Shown: positions 42,647 to 51,309, numbered from the stretch's first letter. The stretch is 64,000 nucleotides of DNA from Streptomyces sp. NBS 14/10 (GCF_002224125.1 NZ_NCSM01000003.1:255747-319746), one strand, 5' to 3'. The notes: a model not told the origin generated them from the sequence alone. Translations and numbers: made by a program.

Positions 42647-43726
42647 GTGACGACGACGACCCTTTTCGACAGCTATCGGCTCGGCGGCCTGACGCTGCCC
42701 AACCGGGTGGTGATGGCCCCGATGTCGCGGGTCCGGGCCGCCGGCGGCGGTCTGGCGACGCCGTCGATGGCGACGTACTACGCGCAGCGGGCCACCGCCG
42801 GGCTGATCGTGAGCGAAGGCGTGCAGCCGAGTCTGATCGGGCAGTCCAATCCGGGTACGCCGGGGCTGCACACCGATGAGCAGGTCGCCGCGTGGCGCCC
42901 GGTGACCGCCGCCGTGCACGCCAACGGCGGCCGGATCTTCGCCCAGCTGATGCACGGCGGGCGGGTCTCGCATCCGGACACCACCGGTATGCGCCCGGTC
43001 GGGCCCTCGGCCGTCGCCGCCGTCGGCGAGGTGTTCACCCCGACCGGGCCCCAGGCCCCGCCGACGCCGCGCGCCCTGGAGACCGCCGAGGTGCCCGAGC
43101 ACGCCCAGTCGTACGCGCAGGCCGCCCGCCGTGCCATCGACGCCGGCTTCGACGGTGTCGAGCTGCACGGCGCCAATGGCTATCTGATCTCGCAGTTCCT
43201 CTCCTCGAACGCCAATCTGCGCACGGACCGCTACGGAGGTTCGATCGCGGGCCGGATCCGGTTCGCCGTCGAGGCGGCGTCGGCGACCGTCGAGGCCGTC
43301 GGCGGGGCCAGGACCGGTATACGGCTCTCCCCGGGCGGGACGTTCTGGGGCGTGGCGGAAGCCGACGTACCCGAGCTCTACACCGCGCTGCTGACCGAGC
43401 TGGCCCGCCTTGAGGTGGCGTACGTGCATCTCGAAGCCACCGTCGACGAGGAGGTGTTGGTGGGCCTGCGCCGTGCGTGGCCGAACACCCTGATCATGAA
43501 CCCGGTGCTTCCGATGGGCCCGAAGCAGACCGGGCGGACCGAGGCCGACCATTGGCTCGGTCTTGGGGCCGACCTCATCGGCTTCGGGCGCGCCTTCATC
43601 GCCAACCCCGACCTGGTCGAGCGGCTGCGCGCCGCGCTCCCGATCGCCCCGGCCGACGAGGCCACGTACTACCAGGGCGGCGACGCGGGTTATCTGACCT
43701 ACTCGGCGTATCAGCACACGGCCTGA
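42647..43726 (+). CDS. Old yellow enzyme family NADH:flavin oxidoreductase
   Basis: A 359-aa FMN-dependent ene-reductase similar to N-ethylmaleimide reductase. Motifs: LPNRVVMAPMSR at the N-terminus, LMHGGR, the substrate-binding HGANGYLISQFL and NLRTDRYGGS (about 175-205), and DLIGFGRAFIANPDLV near the FMN phosphate site. It reduces activated C=C bonds of electrophiles. GTG start after GGAGGAAA. Probably under control of the divergent MerR. Confidence 0.94.
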   Translation: MTTTTLFDSYRLGGLTLPNRVVMAPMSRVRAAGGGLATPSMATYYAQRATAGLIVSEGVQPSLIGQSNPGTPGLHTDEQVAAWRPVTAAVHANGGRIFAQLMHGGRVSHPDTTGMRPVGPSAVAAVGEVFTPTGPQAPPTPRALETAEVPEHAQSYAQAARRAIDAGFDGVELHGANGYLISQFLSSNANLRTDRYGGSIAGRIRFAVEAASATVEAVGGARTGIRLSPGGTFWGVAEADVPELYTALLTELARLEVAYVHLEATVDEEVLVGLRRAWPNTLIMNPVLPMGPKQTGRTEADHWLGLGADLIGFGRAFIANPDLVERLRAALPIAPADEATYYQGGDAGYLTYSAYQHTA

Positions 43727-43733
43727 CGCCGGA

Positions 43734-44771
43734 CTAGCCAGACCCGGCCCCGGCCCCGGTCCCGGGAACGGGAACAGGAACGGTCCGGGGGAAGGCCCGC
43801 CGGTACTCGCTCGGCGAGACCCCGATGTGCCGGAGGAAGTGGTGGCGGAGGTTGTTGGCCGTGCCCAGGCCGCTGAGTTCGCCGATCTTCTCGATGGGGA
43901 GGTCGGTCGACTCCAGCAGGGCCTGGGCCCGCCCGAGGCGCTGGGTGAGCAGCCACTGCAAGGGCGTCGTCCCCGTGGCCTCCTGGACCCGGCGGTAGAA
44001 GGTGCGGGGGCTCATCGCGGCCCGCCGCGCCAAGTCCCGTACCGTCAGCGGCCGGTCGAGGCGGGACCGGGCCCAGTCGAGTACGGGGGCCAGTGCGTCG
44101 TCGTCGGTCGTGGGCACGGACAGGTCGATGAACTGGGCCTGGCCGCCGGGTCGGTGGGCGGGCACCACCATGCGGCGGGCCAGCTGGTTCGCGACATGGG
44201 CGCCGAGGTCGCGGCGTACGAGATGGAGGCAGAGGTCGAGCCCGGCGGTCAGGCCCGCGCTGGTGAGCACGTCGCCGTCGTCCACGTACAGCACCGAGTC
44301 GTCGACCCGCACCTTCGGGTAGCGCTCGGCGAGTTGGGCGGTGTGCAGCCAGTGGGCCGTGGCGCGCCGCCCGTCGAGCAGCCCGGCCTCGGCGAGCGCG
44401 AAGGCGCCGGTGCACAGGGAGACCATGCGGGCGCCCGCGTCGTAGGCCCGGCGCAGGGCCCGGATCAGTTCCCGCGGCAGCGGCCTGCCCTCCTCGACGC
44501 AGGGGTCGGGCACCGAGGGCACGATGACCGTGTCGGCGCCGACGAGGTCGTCGAGGCCGTGGCCGGTCCGCAGCACGAGCCCGGGGCCGGCGTCCTCCGG
44601 CCGCTCCCCCACCCCCGCTCCCGTGCCGCACAGCATCAGCTCGTACCAGGGGTCGGCCAGGTCGGACTGCGCCTTCCCGAAGACGGTGCAGGGGATGCTC
44701 AGCTCATAGAGGTCCCAGGAAGGGAGCCCGATCTCCTCGGTCACGACCACGGCGACGGAACCAGCGCTCAT
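43734..44771 (-). CDS. GlxA-type AraC-family regulator
   Basis: A 345-aa protein. The N-terminal DJ-1/PfpI-like domain has VSLCTGAFALAEAGLLDG (nucleophile-elbow Cys); the C-terminal AraC HTH pair has LTVRDLARRAAMSPRTFYRR and GVSPSEYRRAF. The end is a PVPVPGTGAGAG low-complexity tail. It is divergent from the imine-reductase-like gene and probably regulates it. A TGATGGCCGTCA dyad lies in the gap near 44796. Confidence 0.93.
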   Translation of the reverse strand: MSAGSVAVVVTEEIGLPSWDLYELSIPCTVFGKAQSDLADPWYELMLCGTGAGVGERPEDAGPGLVLRTGHGLDDLVGADTVIVPSVPDPCVEEGRPLPRELIRALRRAYDAGARMVSLCTGAFALAEAGLLDGRRATAHWLHTAQLAERYPKVRVDDSVLYVDDGDVLTSAGLTAGLDLCLHLVRRDLGAHVANQLARRMVVPAHRPGGQAQFIDLSVPTTDDDALAPVLDWARSRLDRPLTVRDLARRAAMSPRTFYRRVQEATGTTPLQWLLTQRLGRAQALLESTDLPIEKIGELSGLGTANNLRHHFLRHIGVSPSEYRRAFPRTVPVPVPGTGAGAGSG

Positions 44772-44898
44772 GCCTCGCAGCGTATGGCAGGAATTTGGTG
44801 ATGGCCGTCATCGGTGTCACTGTCCGCGGCGGCCGGGCGCTGCGAGCGTGGGAGGTGAGTGATCAACCGCTGTGTGCGGACGTACGAGGAGTTGTGAG

Positions 44899-45798
44899 TT
44901 GAACGCTGACCACCAGAACGCCGACCACCAGGCCGTCACGGTCATCGGACTGGGCTCGATGGGCTCGGCGCTGGCCGCCGCGCTGCTGGACCGCGGCCAC
45001 CCGACCACCGTGTGGAACCGCTCGGCGGACAAGGCCCGGCCGCTGGCCGACCGGGGCGCCCGCCCGGCCGCGACGCCCGGGGAGGCGGTCGCGGCGAGCC
45101 CGCTCGTCGTCGCCTGCGTCCTGGACTACGAGGCGCTGCGCACCGTCCTCGACCCCGTCGCCGACACCCTCGCGGGCAAGGTCCTGGTCAACCTCACCTC
45201 CGGCTCGCCGGAGCAGGCCCAGGAGATGGCCGTATGGGCCCGGTCCCAGGGCGCCGACTACCTCGACGGCGCGATCATGACCACCCCGCCCGGCGTCGGC
45301 AGCCCCGAGATGATGTTCCTCTACAGCGGTGCGCACGGCGTCTTCGAAGCCCACCGGCCGACCCTGGCGGCCCTGGGCGACCCCCTGTACCTGTCCGACG
45401 ACCCCGGCATCGCCTCCCTCTACGACGCGGCCCTGCTCGGCCTGATGTGGTCGACCATGGCCGGCTGGCTGCACGGCACCGCGCTGGTCGGCGCGGAGAA
45501 GACGCCGGCGACGGCCTTCACCCCGGTCGCGCTCCGCTGGCTGACCGCCGTGGCCGGTTTCCTCACCACCTACGCACCGCAGGTGGACGCCGGCCGCTAC
45601 CCGGGCGACGACGCGACCATCGACGTACAGATCGCGGCCATCGAGCATCTGCTCCACGCGGCGGCGTCCCGGGGCGTCGACAACGCCCTGCCGGAGCTGC
45701 TGAAGTCCACCATGGAGCAGGCCAGGGCCGCGGGCCACGGCTCGTCCAGCTTCGCGGGCGTGATCGAGGTGCTGAGGAAGCCGGCGGCCGACCAGTGA
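44899..45798 (+). CDS. NADPH-dependent imine-reductase-like / 6PGDH-fold dehydrogenase
   Basis: A 299-aa protein. The Rossmann loop TVIGLGSMGSALAAALLDRG, TVWNRSADKA (NADPH-type arginine) and VVACVLDYEALRTVL match the 6-phosphogluconate/3-hydroxyisobutyrate superfamily. The later VNLTSGSPEQAQEMAVWA, then YLDGAIMTTPPGVGS and a GLMWSTMAGWLHGTAL helix resemble imine reductases. A TTG start at 44899 with GAGGAG seven bases upstream is preferred; ATG-like starts further 5' have no ribosome site. Its stop overlaps the next (interrupted) gene by GTGA. Confidence 0.85.
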   Translation: MNADHQNADHQAVTVIGLGSMGSALAAALLDRGHPTTVWNRSADKARPLADRGARPAATPGEAVAASPLVVACVLDYEALRTVLDPVADTLAGKVLVNLTSGSPEQAQEMAVWARSQGADYLDGAIMTTPPGVGSPEMMFLYSGAHGVFEAHRPTLAALGDPLYLSDDPGIASLYDAALLGLMWSTMAGWLHGTALVGAEKTPATAFTPVALRWLTAVAGFLTTYAPQVDAGRYPGDDATIDVQIAAIEHLLHAAASRGVDNALPELLKSTMEQARAAGHGSSSFAGVIEVLRKPAADQ

Positions 45799-46028
45799 CC
45801 ACGACACCCGCGGCCGCCCAGGAGCCGATGGCCACCGCCGCGCCCTGGCCGGAGCTGCTGTCAGCCGCCGCCGACGACTGCCTGGCCGCTCTCCTCACCA
45901 CCGCCGACCAGGACTGGTCACGCCCGGCCCACGGCCTCGACTGGACCTGCCGGGCGACCCTCGACCACCTCGCCCTCGGCCTGACCGGCTACGCCGGACT
46001 GCTCATCGCCCGGCCCCAGGACCGGCAC
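45795..46028 (+). pseudogene. Maleylpyruvate-isomerase-like gene, 5' fragment
   Basis: 78 codons from GTG 45795 (coupled to the upstream stop by GTGA) encode MTTTPAAAQEPMATAAPWPE, then LDWTCRATLDHLALGLTGYA and RPQDRH. This is the N-terminal part of a mycothiol-dependent maleylpyruvate isomerase / DinB-fold protein. The frame is broken after codon 78 by the mobile element, and its exact continuation is found in the same reading frame at 48520. The continuous protein would read RPQDRH then ITLFASLDPAAP. Confidence 0.8.
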
Positions 46029-46034
46029 CCGGGA

Positions 46035-46169
46035 TCATTCCCACCCGCCCACCGAGCCAGCCGAGCAGCGGCCGGACCACAGCCACAGGCGTTGCACATG
46101 CCAGTAGTGCCGGACCAACTCTGGGAACTCCTGACGCAGCCACCGGGAGGTGACGCCCGACGGCTGCGA
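46035..46169 (-). pseudogene. tnpA: tnpA (Y1 transposase) C-terminal fragment
   Basis: The minus strand reads GVTSRWLRQEFPELVRHYWH, then CSAGSVGGWE and a stop at 46035-46037. This matches the typical IS200/IS605 TnpA C-terminal region (GVSSR.LRQEFPEL, then SYFAGSVGG). The catalytic tyrosine helix that should follow GSVGG is missing, and a stop precedes the fragment. Confidence 0.7.
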
Positions 46170-46257
46170 TCATCCGGCAGGTCGACGCCGCTTGCACCAG
46201 CGTCGCCCAGCTCGCAGCGGCGACGGAGCGGCGCACTGCGGTCACCAACTGGCAGGC

Positions 46258-46884
46258 TCAGCCCGCCGTCGCTGTTCGAACCCCAAAGACGACCAGCACG
46301 GCTCCGGCCAGGCGACTCATCCCACGCCGGAATCGTGGTGTGTCGATTGCCGTGCGCGCGGCGGCGATCACGGATGTCCAGAACAGCAGCCACACCAGCA
46401 CAACAGCTATATGCGCGAGCGCAAGCGTGGCGATCTGTGGCGCGATAGGGCGGCTGGAGGTCAGGAACTGCGGCACCAGGGTGAGATAAACCGACGCAGC
46501 CTTCGGGTTGAGGACGTTGGACCACAGCCCCTGACCAAAGCCCCCGAGCCGAGCCCACGGCAGGCGCCATCGCCTGCGTGCCGTCGGTTCTACGCCTCGA
46601 CGTGCTGAACGCCACGTGGTCACGCCCAACCAGATGAGATAGATCCCGCCCAGGAGCTTCACCATCATCAGCCCCCGAGCAGACGACATGACGAGGGCAG
46701 ACAGACCAACCGCGGCAAACGTCGCGTGGACCAAGAGCCCGCACGCCGAGCCAAATGCGGCGCGCACACCGTCGGACCCCGTACCCGCGATCACCTGCTG
46801 CGTGACCAGCGTGAAGCTCGTGCCGGGAATCAATGTCAGGGGTATGACTGCGGCCACGAAGCCGAGTACCAGCTGCCACTGCAC
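46258..46884 (-). CDS. LysE/RhtB-family exporter, passenger in the element
   Basis: A 208-aa inner-membrane transporter of the LysE/RhtB superfamily. N-terminal FVAAVIPLTLIPGTSFTLVT carries the family P-G motif; six hydrophobic segments follow, including GIYLIWLGVTTWRSARRG and NPKAASVYLTLVPQFL. It would export an amino acid or related metabolite. It appears full length and intact, with a GTG start at 46884. It sits between two halves of a broken tnpA, so it was gained after or during element capture and travels as cargo. Confidence 0.9.
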   Translation of the reverse strand: MQWQLVLGFVAAVIPLTLIPGTSFTLVTQQVIAGTGSDGVRAAFGSACGLLVHATFAAVGLSALVMSSARGLMMVKLLGGIYLIWLGVTTWRSARRGVEPTARRRWRLPWARLGGFGQGLWSNVLNPKAASVYLTLVPQFLTSSRPIAPQIATLALAHIAVVLVWLLFWTSVIAAARTAIDTPRFRRGMSRLAGAVLVVFGVRTATAG

Positions 46885-47005
46885 GTAACAAGCCTACGCA
46901 ACGGGCGCGCGCCGAGCCTCCTGTTTCCCCGCCCAGCTCGAGGCAAGCCAGACCAGGACCAACCTCACCCCGCATCAACCCGAAGATCATTTACGGGACA
47001 ACTTA

Positions 47006-47146
47006 ATCCGCCTCGTTGTTGAACTCCACCGGCATGGCTTTGAGTCTGCGCACACGCTGCGTGTGGCCCCTTCATGCGCGTCAGATGCGCGTCGGTGAAC
47101 ACTTTGCGTCGTACGTCATTGCGGAAACCAAAAACACATGCGGGAG
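47006..47146 (-). pseudogene. tnpA: tnpA N-terminal fragment, frameshifted
   Basis: The minus strand encodes RRKVFTDAHLTRMK, and in another frame RVRRLKAMPVEFNNEAD followed by a stop. These correspond to the TnpA N-terminal region (KYRRxVFTDAxLTRM, then ELVEFNGEADH). The sequence breaks off exactly before the HVHLLV segment that holds the HUH metal-binding histidines, so the catalytic core is absent. Confidence 0.6.
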
Positions 47147-47214
47147 AAGTGCAATGTCTACCAGTTCTGATCAACCCAACTCGTCCATAAACCACCCGTC
47201 GTACGGTGATTCGT

Positions 47215-48510
47215 ATGAAGCTCCGGTACAACTTCCGTGTGTACCCGAGCCCTTCTCAGCGCGGCAGTCTGGCGAGGGCGTTCGGGTGCGCTCGCGTCGT
47301 ATGGAATGACGCCCTCCGCCTGCGCCGCGACGCCTATGCCAAGGGTCTGCCGCGCCCAGCGGCGGCCGAGCTGTCCAAGCAGGTCATTACCGAGGCCAAG
47401 AAGACCCCCGGGCGGGCCTGGCTCGGTGAGGTGTCCGTGGTGGTGCTCCAGCAGTCCCTGCGCGACCTGGAGAGGGCCTATAGCAACTTCTTCGCCTCGC
47501 AGAACGGCACCCGCACGGGACCGGCGATGGGCCCACCGAAGACGAAGAAGAAGACCGCCCGGCAGGCGATCCGGTTCACCGTGAACGCCCGCTGGTCGAT
47601 CACCGATGGCGGGAAGCTGCGGCTGCCGAAGATCGGCGACCTCCGGGTTCGCTGGACCCGCGAACTCCCTTGCGAGCCCTCGTCCGTGACCATCATCAAG
47701 GACCCGTCAGGCAGGTACTTCGCCAGCTTCGTGGTCGAGGCCGACGACAAACCCTGGCCCGAACTGGATGTGGAGGAGACAGACACCGGGATCGATCTGG
47801 GCCTGTCCTCCTACGCCGTGCTGCGCGGCCGGAAGATCGCCTCCCCGAAGTTCTTCCGCCGCCTGGAACGCAGGCTCAGGCGCGCCCAGCGTGCCCTGTC
47901 CCGTAAGCAGAAGGGATCGAACAACCGGCGCAAGGCCAGGCAGGCCGTCGCCAGGATCCATGCCCGCATCGCCGACCAGCGGCGTGACTTCATCGAGCAG
48001 GAGACCACCCGCATCGTCCGTCAGAGCCAAGCGGTCTATGTGGAGGACCTCAATGTGAAGGGCATGGCCACCCGGCGCAGCAGACTCGGCAAGAGCGTCC
48101 ACGACCAGTCCCTCGGCACCTTCGTCCGCACCCTCGGAGCCAAGTGCGCACGGCACGGGCGGACCTTCGTCACAATCGACCGGTGGTTCCCCTCCACCCA
48201 GCTGTGCTCGAACCCGAGGTGCGGATCCCTCACCGGCCCCAAGGGTCGCGAACAGCTCCACATCCGCGCCTGGACCTGCACAGGGTGCGGGACCCACCAT
48301 GACCGGGACGAGAACGCCGAGGTCAACATACGCGCCGCTGGACGGAAACGCGCCGCTGCAATGCGGCACGAGGCGGAGCGTCATAACGCCTGTGGAGAGC
48401 ACGTCAGACCCCGCACGCCGGGGCAGCGCTCGTCGAAGCAGGAACCCACCCGAAGCCCCACCGCTCACCGCGGCGGGGCAGGCGGGAATCACCCACGCTT
48501 ACGCGGGTGA
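47215..48510 (+). CDS. tnpB: TnpB RNA-guided nuclease of an IS605-type element
   Basis: A 431-aa TnpB. N-terminal MKLRYNFRVYPSPSQR and ARVVWNDAL; RuvC catalytic acids at Asp194 (GIDLGLSSYA), Glu277 (VYVEDLNVKGM) and Asp363/365 (HHDRDENAEVN); a four-Cys zinc ribbon, CSNPRCG and CTGCG, at about 332-358. Length and catalytic residues appear complete, so the nuclease may be active. TnpB proteins use an omega RNA from the element's right end to cut matching DNA next to a TAM, favouring element retention. ATG 47215 is chosen over GTG 47206 by family similarity. The stop lies within the right-end hairpin. Confidence 0.93.
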   Translation: MKLRYNFRVYPSPSQRGSLARAFGCARVVWNDALRLRRDAYAKGLPRPAAAELSKQVITEAKKTPGRAWLGEVSVVVLQQSLRDLERAYSNFFASQNGTRTGPAMGPPKTKKKTARQAIRFTVNARWSITDGGKLRLPKIGDLRVRWTRELPCEPSSVTIIKDPSGRYFASFVVEADDKPWPELDVEETDTGIDLGLSSYAVLRGRKIASPKFFRRLERRLRRAQRALSRKQKGSNNRRKARQAVARIHARIADQRRDFIEQETTRIVRQSQAVYVEDLNVKGMATRRSRLGKSVHDQSLGTFVRTLGAKCARHGRTFVTIDRWFPSTQLCSNPRCGSLTGPKGREQLHIRAWTCTGCGTHHDRDENAEVNIRAAGRKRAAAMRHEAERHNACGEHVRPRTPGQRSSKQEPTRSPTAHRGGAGGNHPRLRG

Positions 48511-48519
48511 GGACGTCAA
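48370..48519 (+). ncRNA. Predicted omega RNA scaffold / right end
   Basis: By analogy to IS605 TnpB systems, the 3' end of tnpB plus the right end encodes the omega RNA. Here the terminal hairpin TCACCCACGC-TTAC-GCGGGTGA (48489-48510) and GGACGTCAA end at 48519. The guide would start at 48520. The 5' limit given is an estimate. Confidence 0.45.
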
Positions 48520-48984
48520 ATCACGCTCTTCGCCTCGCTCGATCCCGCGGCTCCGGTCCCCGCCTGCCCGGAGGGGATCCGTATCGCCGCGTCCCTTCTC
48601 ACCTCCACCGTCCGGGACACGGCAGCCCAGGTGCGCGCCTGGCATCCCTGGGGGCATTCCGACCCCGCCGGGTTCGCCGCCATGGGCATCACCGAACTGC
48701 TCGTCCACACCCACGACATCAGCCGCGCCCTCGGGCTTCCCTCGAGCCCACCCGACCCGGCCAGTGCCGCGCTCACCCGTCTCTTCCCCGGCGCTCCGGC
48801 GGGCGACAGCCCGTTTGACACCCTGTTGTGGTGCACCGGACGTATCCCGCTGCCCGGCCGTCCGCGGCGCGCCGAGTGGCAGTGGGACGGAACACCCGAA
48901 GGAGACAGGAATGACAGATCTGCGCCAGGCCCGCGTGTCCGACCACCCCGCGCTGGTGGAGTGCGTACAGACGTGGTGGGGTGA
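48520..48984 (+). pseudogene. Maleylpyruvate-isomerase-like gene, 3' fragment
   Basis: Starting with ATC at the first base after the element, the frame encodes ITLFASLDPAAPVPACPEG, then VRAWHPWGHSDPAGFAAMGI, TELLVHTHDISRALG and a final WQWDGTPEG region. It completes the DinB/maleylpyruvate-isomerase-like fold begun at 45795. There is no start codon or ribosome site of its own, so it is unlikely to be expressed. Its end overlaps the following GNAT gene by 74 bp. Confidence 0.8.
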
Positions 48985-49432
48985 CTCCCGCACGCCCGAG
49001 CAGGCCCGCGAACTGTCGTTGCTGCTGCCGAAGCTGTTTCTGCAGTTCTTCTCCGGCACCAGCCTGGTACGGGAGGACGAGACGGGGGCGGTCAAGGCGT
49101 TCCTGGTCGGCTTCTACTCCGGGGACAACGGCCGCGAGGCGTATATCCACTTCGTGGGGGTGGATCCCCGGCTGCGCGGGCAGGGCGTGGCGCGCGGGCT
49201 CTACGAGGCCTTCTTCCGGCGGGCCGCCGAGGCGGGCCGGACGGAGGTGCGCGCGATCACCTCGCCGGGGAACACTGGGTCCATCGCGTTTCACCGGGCC
49301 TTGGGGTTCGAGTGCGAGGCGGGTGACCGCGAGGTCGACGGGGTGCCCGTGCACAGCGACTACGACGGCCGGGGGCAGGCCCGGGTGTGCTTCCGCAAGC
49401 CGCTCGACCGCACGGTCGTCACAACGCGATGA
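48911..49432 (+). CDS. GNAT-family N-acetyltransferase
   Basis: A 173-aa acetyltransferase: MTDLRQARVSDHPALVECV, HFVGVDPRLRGQGVARGLYE (acetyl-CoA loop, about 88-100), then NTGSIAFHRALGFE. ATG 48911 has GGAG at the right distance. It was probably once coupled to the interrupted gene upstream, which still overlaps it. The substrate is unknown. It overlaps the convergent SUKH gene by 14 bp. Confidence 0.92.
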   Translation: MTDLRQARVSDHPALVECVQTWWGDSRTPEQARELSLLLPKLFLQFFSGTSLVREDETGAVKAFLVGFYSGDNGREAYIHFVGVDPRLRGQGVARGLYEAFFRRAAEAGRTEVRAITSPGNTGSIAFHRALGFECEAGDREVDGVPVHSDYDGRGQARVCFRKPLDRTVVTTR

Positions 49433-50030
49433 CGTCGAGGCCGACCGAGGGCAGCGCCCAGGGTTCGATCGTGCCGTCGCACAGCTCCGCCAGGAACTGG
49501 ACGGCACCGCCCGCGTAGTGCCACCACTCGCCGTTGTGGGAGGCGACGGTGACCAGCCACTCCCCCGGGCCGTCGCCGGTCGTGCTCCACAGGAACATGT
49601 CGCCCTGGTTGGAATCCCCCCACGGCAGCAGCCCACCCGGCGCCGGGTGGGGGCGCAGACCGGCTGTCATGTCGTGTTCCACCCAGTCCACAAGGTCCTC
49701 GGTCAGCGTCTCGCGGATGCCGTCGAGCAGGTACCGCTCCTTCCCGGGCCTGGGGAGGTTGGGAAGGAGGAAGTCGCCGAGGATGAAGTCGGGATAGCAC
49801 TCGGCGAGGCGCTTGTAGTCGGCGGGCAGCGCGGTGCCCAGGCCCTCCTCCAGGACCGCCCAGTCGAGCGCGGCGGGCTCCGGTCGGCGATGGGCCGCCA
49901 GGCCGGGCACGGCGCGCTCCAGCGCGGCGATCGCCTCGTCCGGATCGGTGAGGCGGTGCGCCGGGGCCTGCGTACCGATCAGGTCGTCGGCCAGGTCGTC
50001 GGTCGGGGTTTCGGTCGGGGTGTCGCTCAT
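49419..50030 (-). CDS. SUKH (SMI1/KNR4) domain protein
   Basis: A 203-aa soluble protein. LEEGLGTALPADYKRLAECY and the later LPWGDSNQGDMFLWSTTG are the SUKH-fold signatures. The family includes immunity proteins against polymorphic and contact-dependent toxins, as well as regulators. No toxin gene is adjacent, so it could be an orphan immunity gene. The N-terminal 30 residues are a low-complexity Thr/Asp-rich tail. Confidence 0.9.
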   Translation of the reverse strand: MSDTPTETPTDDLADDLIGTQAPAHRLTDPDEAIAALERAVPGLAAHRRPEPAALDWAVLEEGLGTALPADYKRLAECYPDFILGDFLLPNLPRPGKERYLLDGIRETLTEDLVDWVEHDMTAGLRPHPAPGGLLPWGDSNQGDMFLWSTTGDGPGEWLVTVASHNGEWWHYAGGAVQFLAELCDGTIEPWALPSVGLDVIAL

Positions 50031-50211
50031 GGTGCACAGGGTGACATACCGGTCCGACAGTGGCCCTGGCCATGGCCGTCGGCCACCGGTCGCCGCAGCA
50101 CCAACTCCCGTTCCAGAATGGCCGATTCCCGTTTCGGACTGCGATCAGCAGTTCACCTTCCCGTCATCTGATCAAGCCCGGAATGTGGGTTTCCGCGAGC
50201 ACGCTGCCGCC

Positions 50212-51288
50212 GTGAGACGCATATTCGGAATCGTCCTGGCGGTTCTGTTGATCGGCGGCGTGATTGTCGCTGTCGTCACGGGACGCGATAAGGACAAGGG
50301 CACGGCAACGACGACCGTGCGCGGGGTGATCGGGTCGGAGAAGGCCGAGTTCTTCGCCGACCCCGATGTGGTGAAGGCCCTCGCGGACAAGGGGGTCACC
50401 GTCAAGACAGAGACGTCCGGCTCCTGGGCGATGGAGAACCTTCCACTCAAGGGGTACGACTTCGCCTTCCCGAGCAGCGAGTCGCCCGCCGCCGAGCTGG
50501 CCCGGAAGGCCGGGGTGAGCGGTACGCCGCTGCGGCCGTTCTACTCACCCCTGGTGGTCGTGGCGCACCGTAACGCGGCCGGGGTGCTGGCCGACAACGG
50601 GCTCGCGACGCTGACGGCCGGCAAGAACACCGGCACGCTGAAGATGGGCGCCTATCTCAAGGCCGCCGAGGAGGACCGCACCTGGCAGCAGCTCAAGGGC
50701 TCGCGGAAGTACAGCGAGCTGAACGGCGTGGTGTCCATCACCAGCACCGACCCCGCCCAGTCCAACTCGGGCGCGCTGTATCTGGCCGCCGCCTCGTACG
50801 TGGCCAACGACGGCCGTATCGTCGCCAATGACGCGGACGTCGCCCGGACCGCCCCGCTGCTGAAGAAGCTCATCAGCGTCCAGGGCGCCCAGCAGTCCAG
50901 CTCCGACGCCCCGTTCCGGGACTTCATCAGCGGCGCGGCCAATCCGCTGGTCCTCGTCTACGAATCGCAGGTCGCCTCGCTGCTGTTGCAGAAGCAGGAC
51001 GTCGGCGACATGGTCGTCCTCTACCCGGACGTCACGGTCAACAGCGACCACACCCTGGTGCCGCTGACCCCCGAGGGCCGCAAGCTCGGGGAGCTGCTGA
51101 GCGGCGACAAGAAGCTGCGCGAGCTGGCCGTGCGGCACGGCTTCCGGCCGCAGGGGGCGGCGTCCGAGTTCATCGCCGCCACCGCGCCCCACACCGCGTA
51201 TCTCAACCAGCGGCTGACCGGGGTGCGGCAGGCGCCCGTGCCCAAGGCCGCGGTGCTGCGGGACCTCGCGCGACGAGCGACGAGCTAG
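50212..51288 (+). CDS. Membrane-anchored substrate-binding-like protein
   Basis: A 358-aa protein with an N-terminal membrane anchor (RRIFGIVLAVLLIGGVIVAVVTG) and an external periplasmic-binding-like domain: VRGVIGSEKAEFFADPDVV, DFAFPSSESPA, ITSTDPAQSNSGALYLAAAS, VLVYESQV. It resembles the binding-protein half of the VWA lipoprotein two genes downstream. GTG 50212 begins immediately before the anchor; the ribosome site is poor. First gene of a four-gene unit with telA. Confidence 0.82.
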   Translation: MRRIFGIVLAVLLIGGVIVAVVTGRDKDKGTATTTVRGVIGSEKAEFFADPDVVKALADKGVTVKTETSGSWAMENLPLKGYDFAFPSSESPAAELARKAGVSGTPLRPFYSPLVVVAHRNAAGVLADNGLATLTAGKNTGTLKMGAYLKAAEEDRTWQQLKGSRKYSELNGVVSITSTDPAQSNSGALYLAAASYVANDGRIVANDADVARTAPLLKKLISVQGAQQSSSDAPFRDFISGAANPLVLVYESQVASLLLQKQDVGDMVVLYPDVTVNSDHTLVPLTPEGRKLGELLSGDKKLRELAVRHGFRPQGAASEFIAATAPHTAYLNQRLTGVRQAPVPKAAVLRDLARRATS

Positions 51289-51309
51289 GACCTAGGGAGA
51301 CAGACCATC

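Larger units (their letters stand above)
46029..48519 (+). mobile_element. IS200/IS605-type element carrying a LysE exporter
   Basis: A 2,491-bp insertion whose right boundary is fixed by the right-end hairpin and GACGTCAA at 48512-48519, immediately followed by the in-frame continuation of the host gene; the left boundary (46028/46029) is where host coding ends. Contents left to right: tnpA C-terminal fragment (minus), lysE (minus), tnpA N-terminal fragment (minus), tnpB (plus). Divergent tnpA and tnpB is the IS605 arrangement. tnpA is non-functional, so movement would need an active TnpA in trans. The left-end hairpin was not resolved. Confidence 0.75.
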
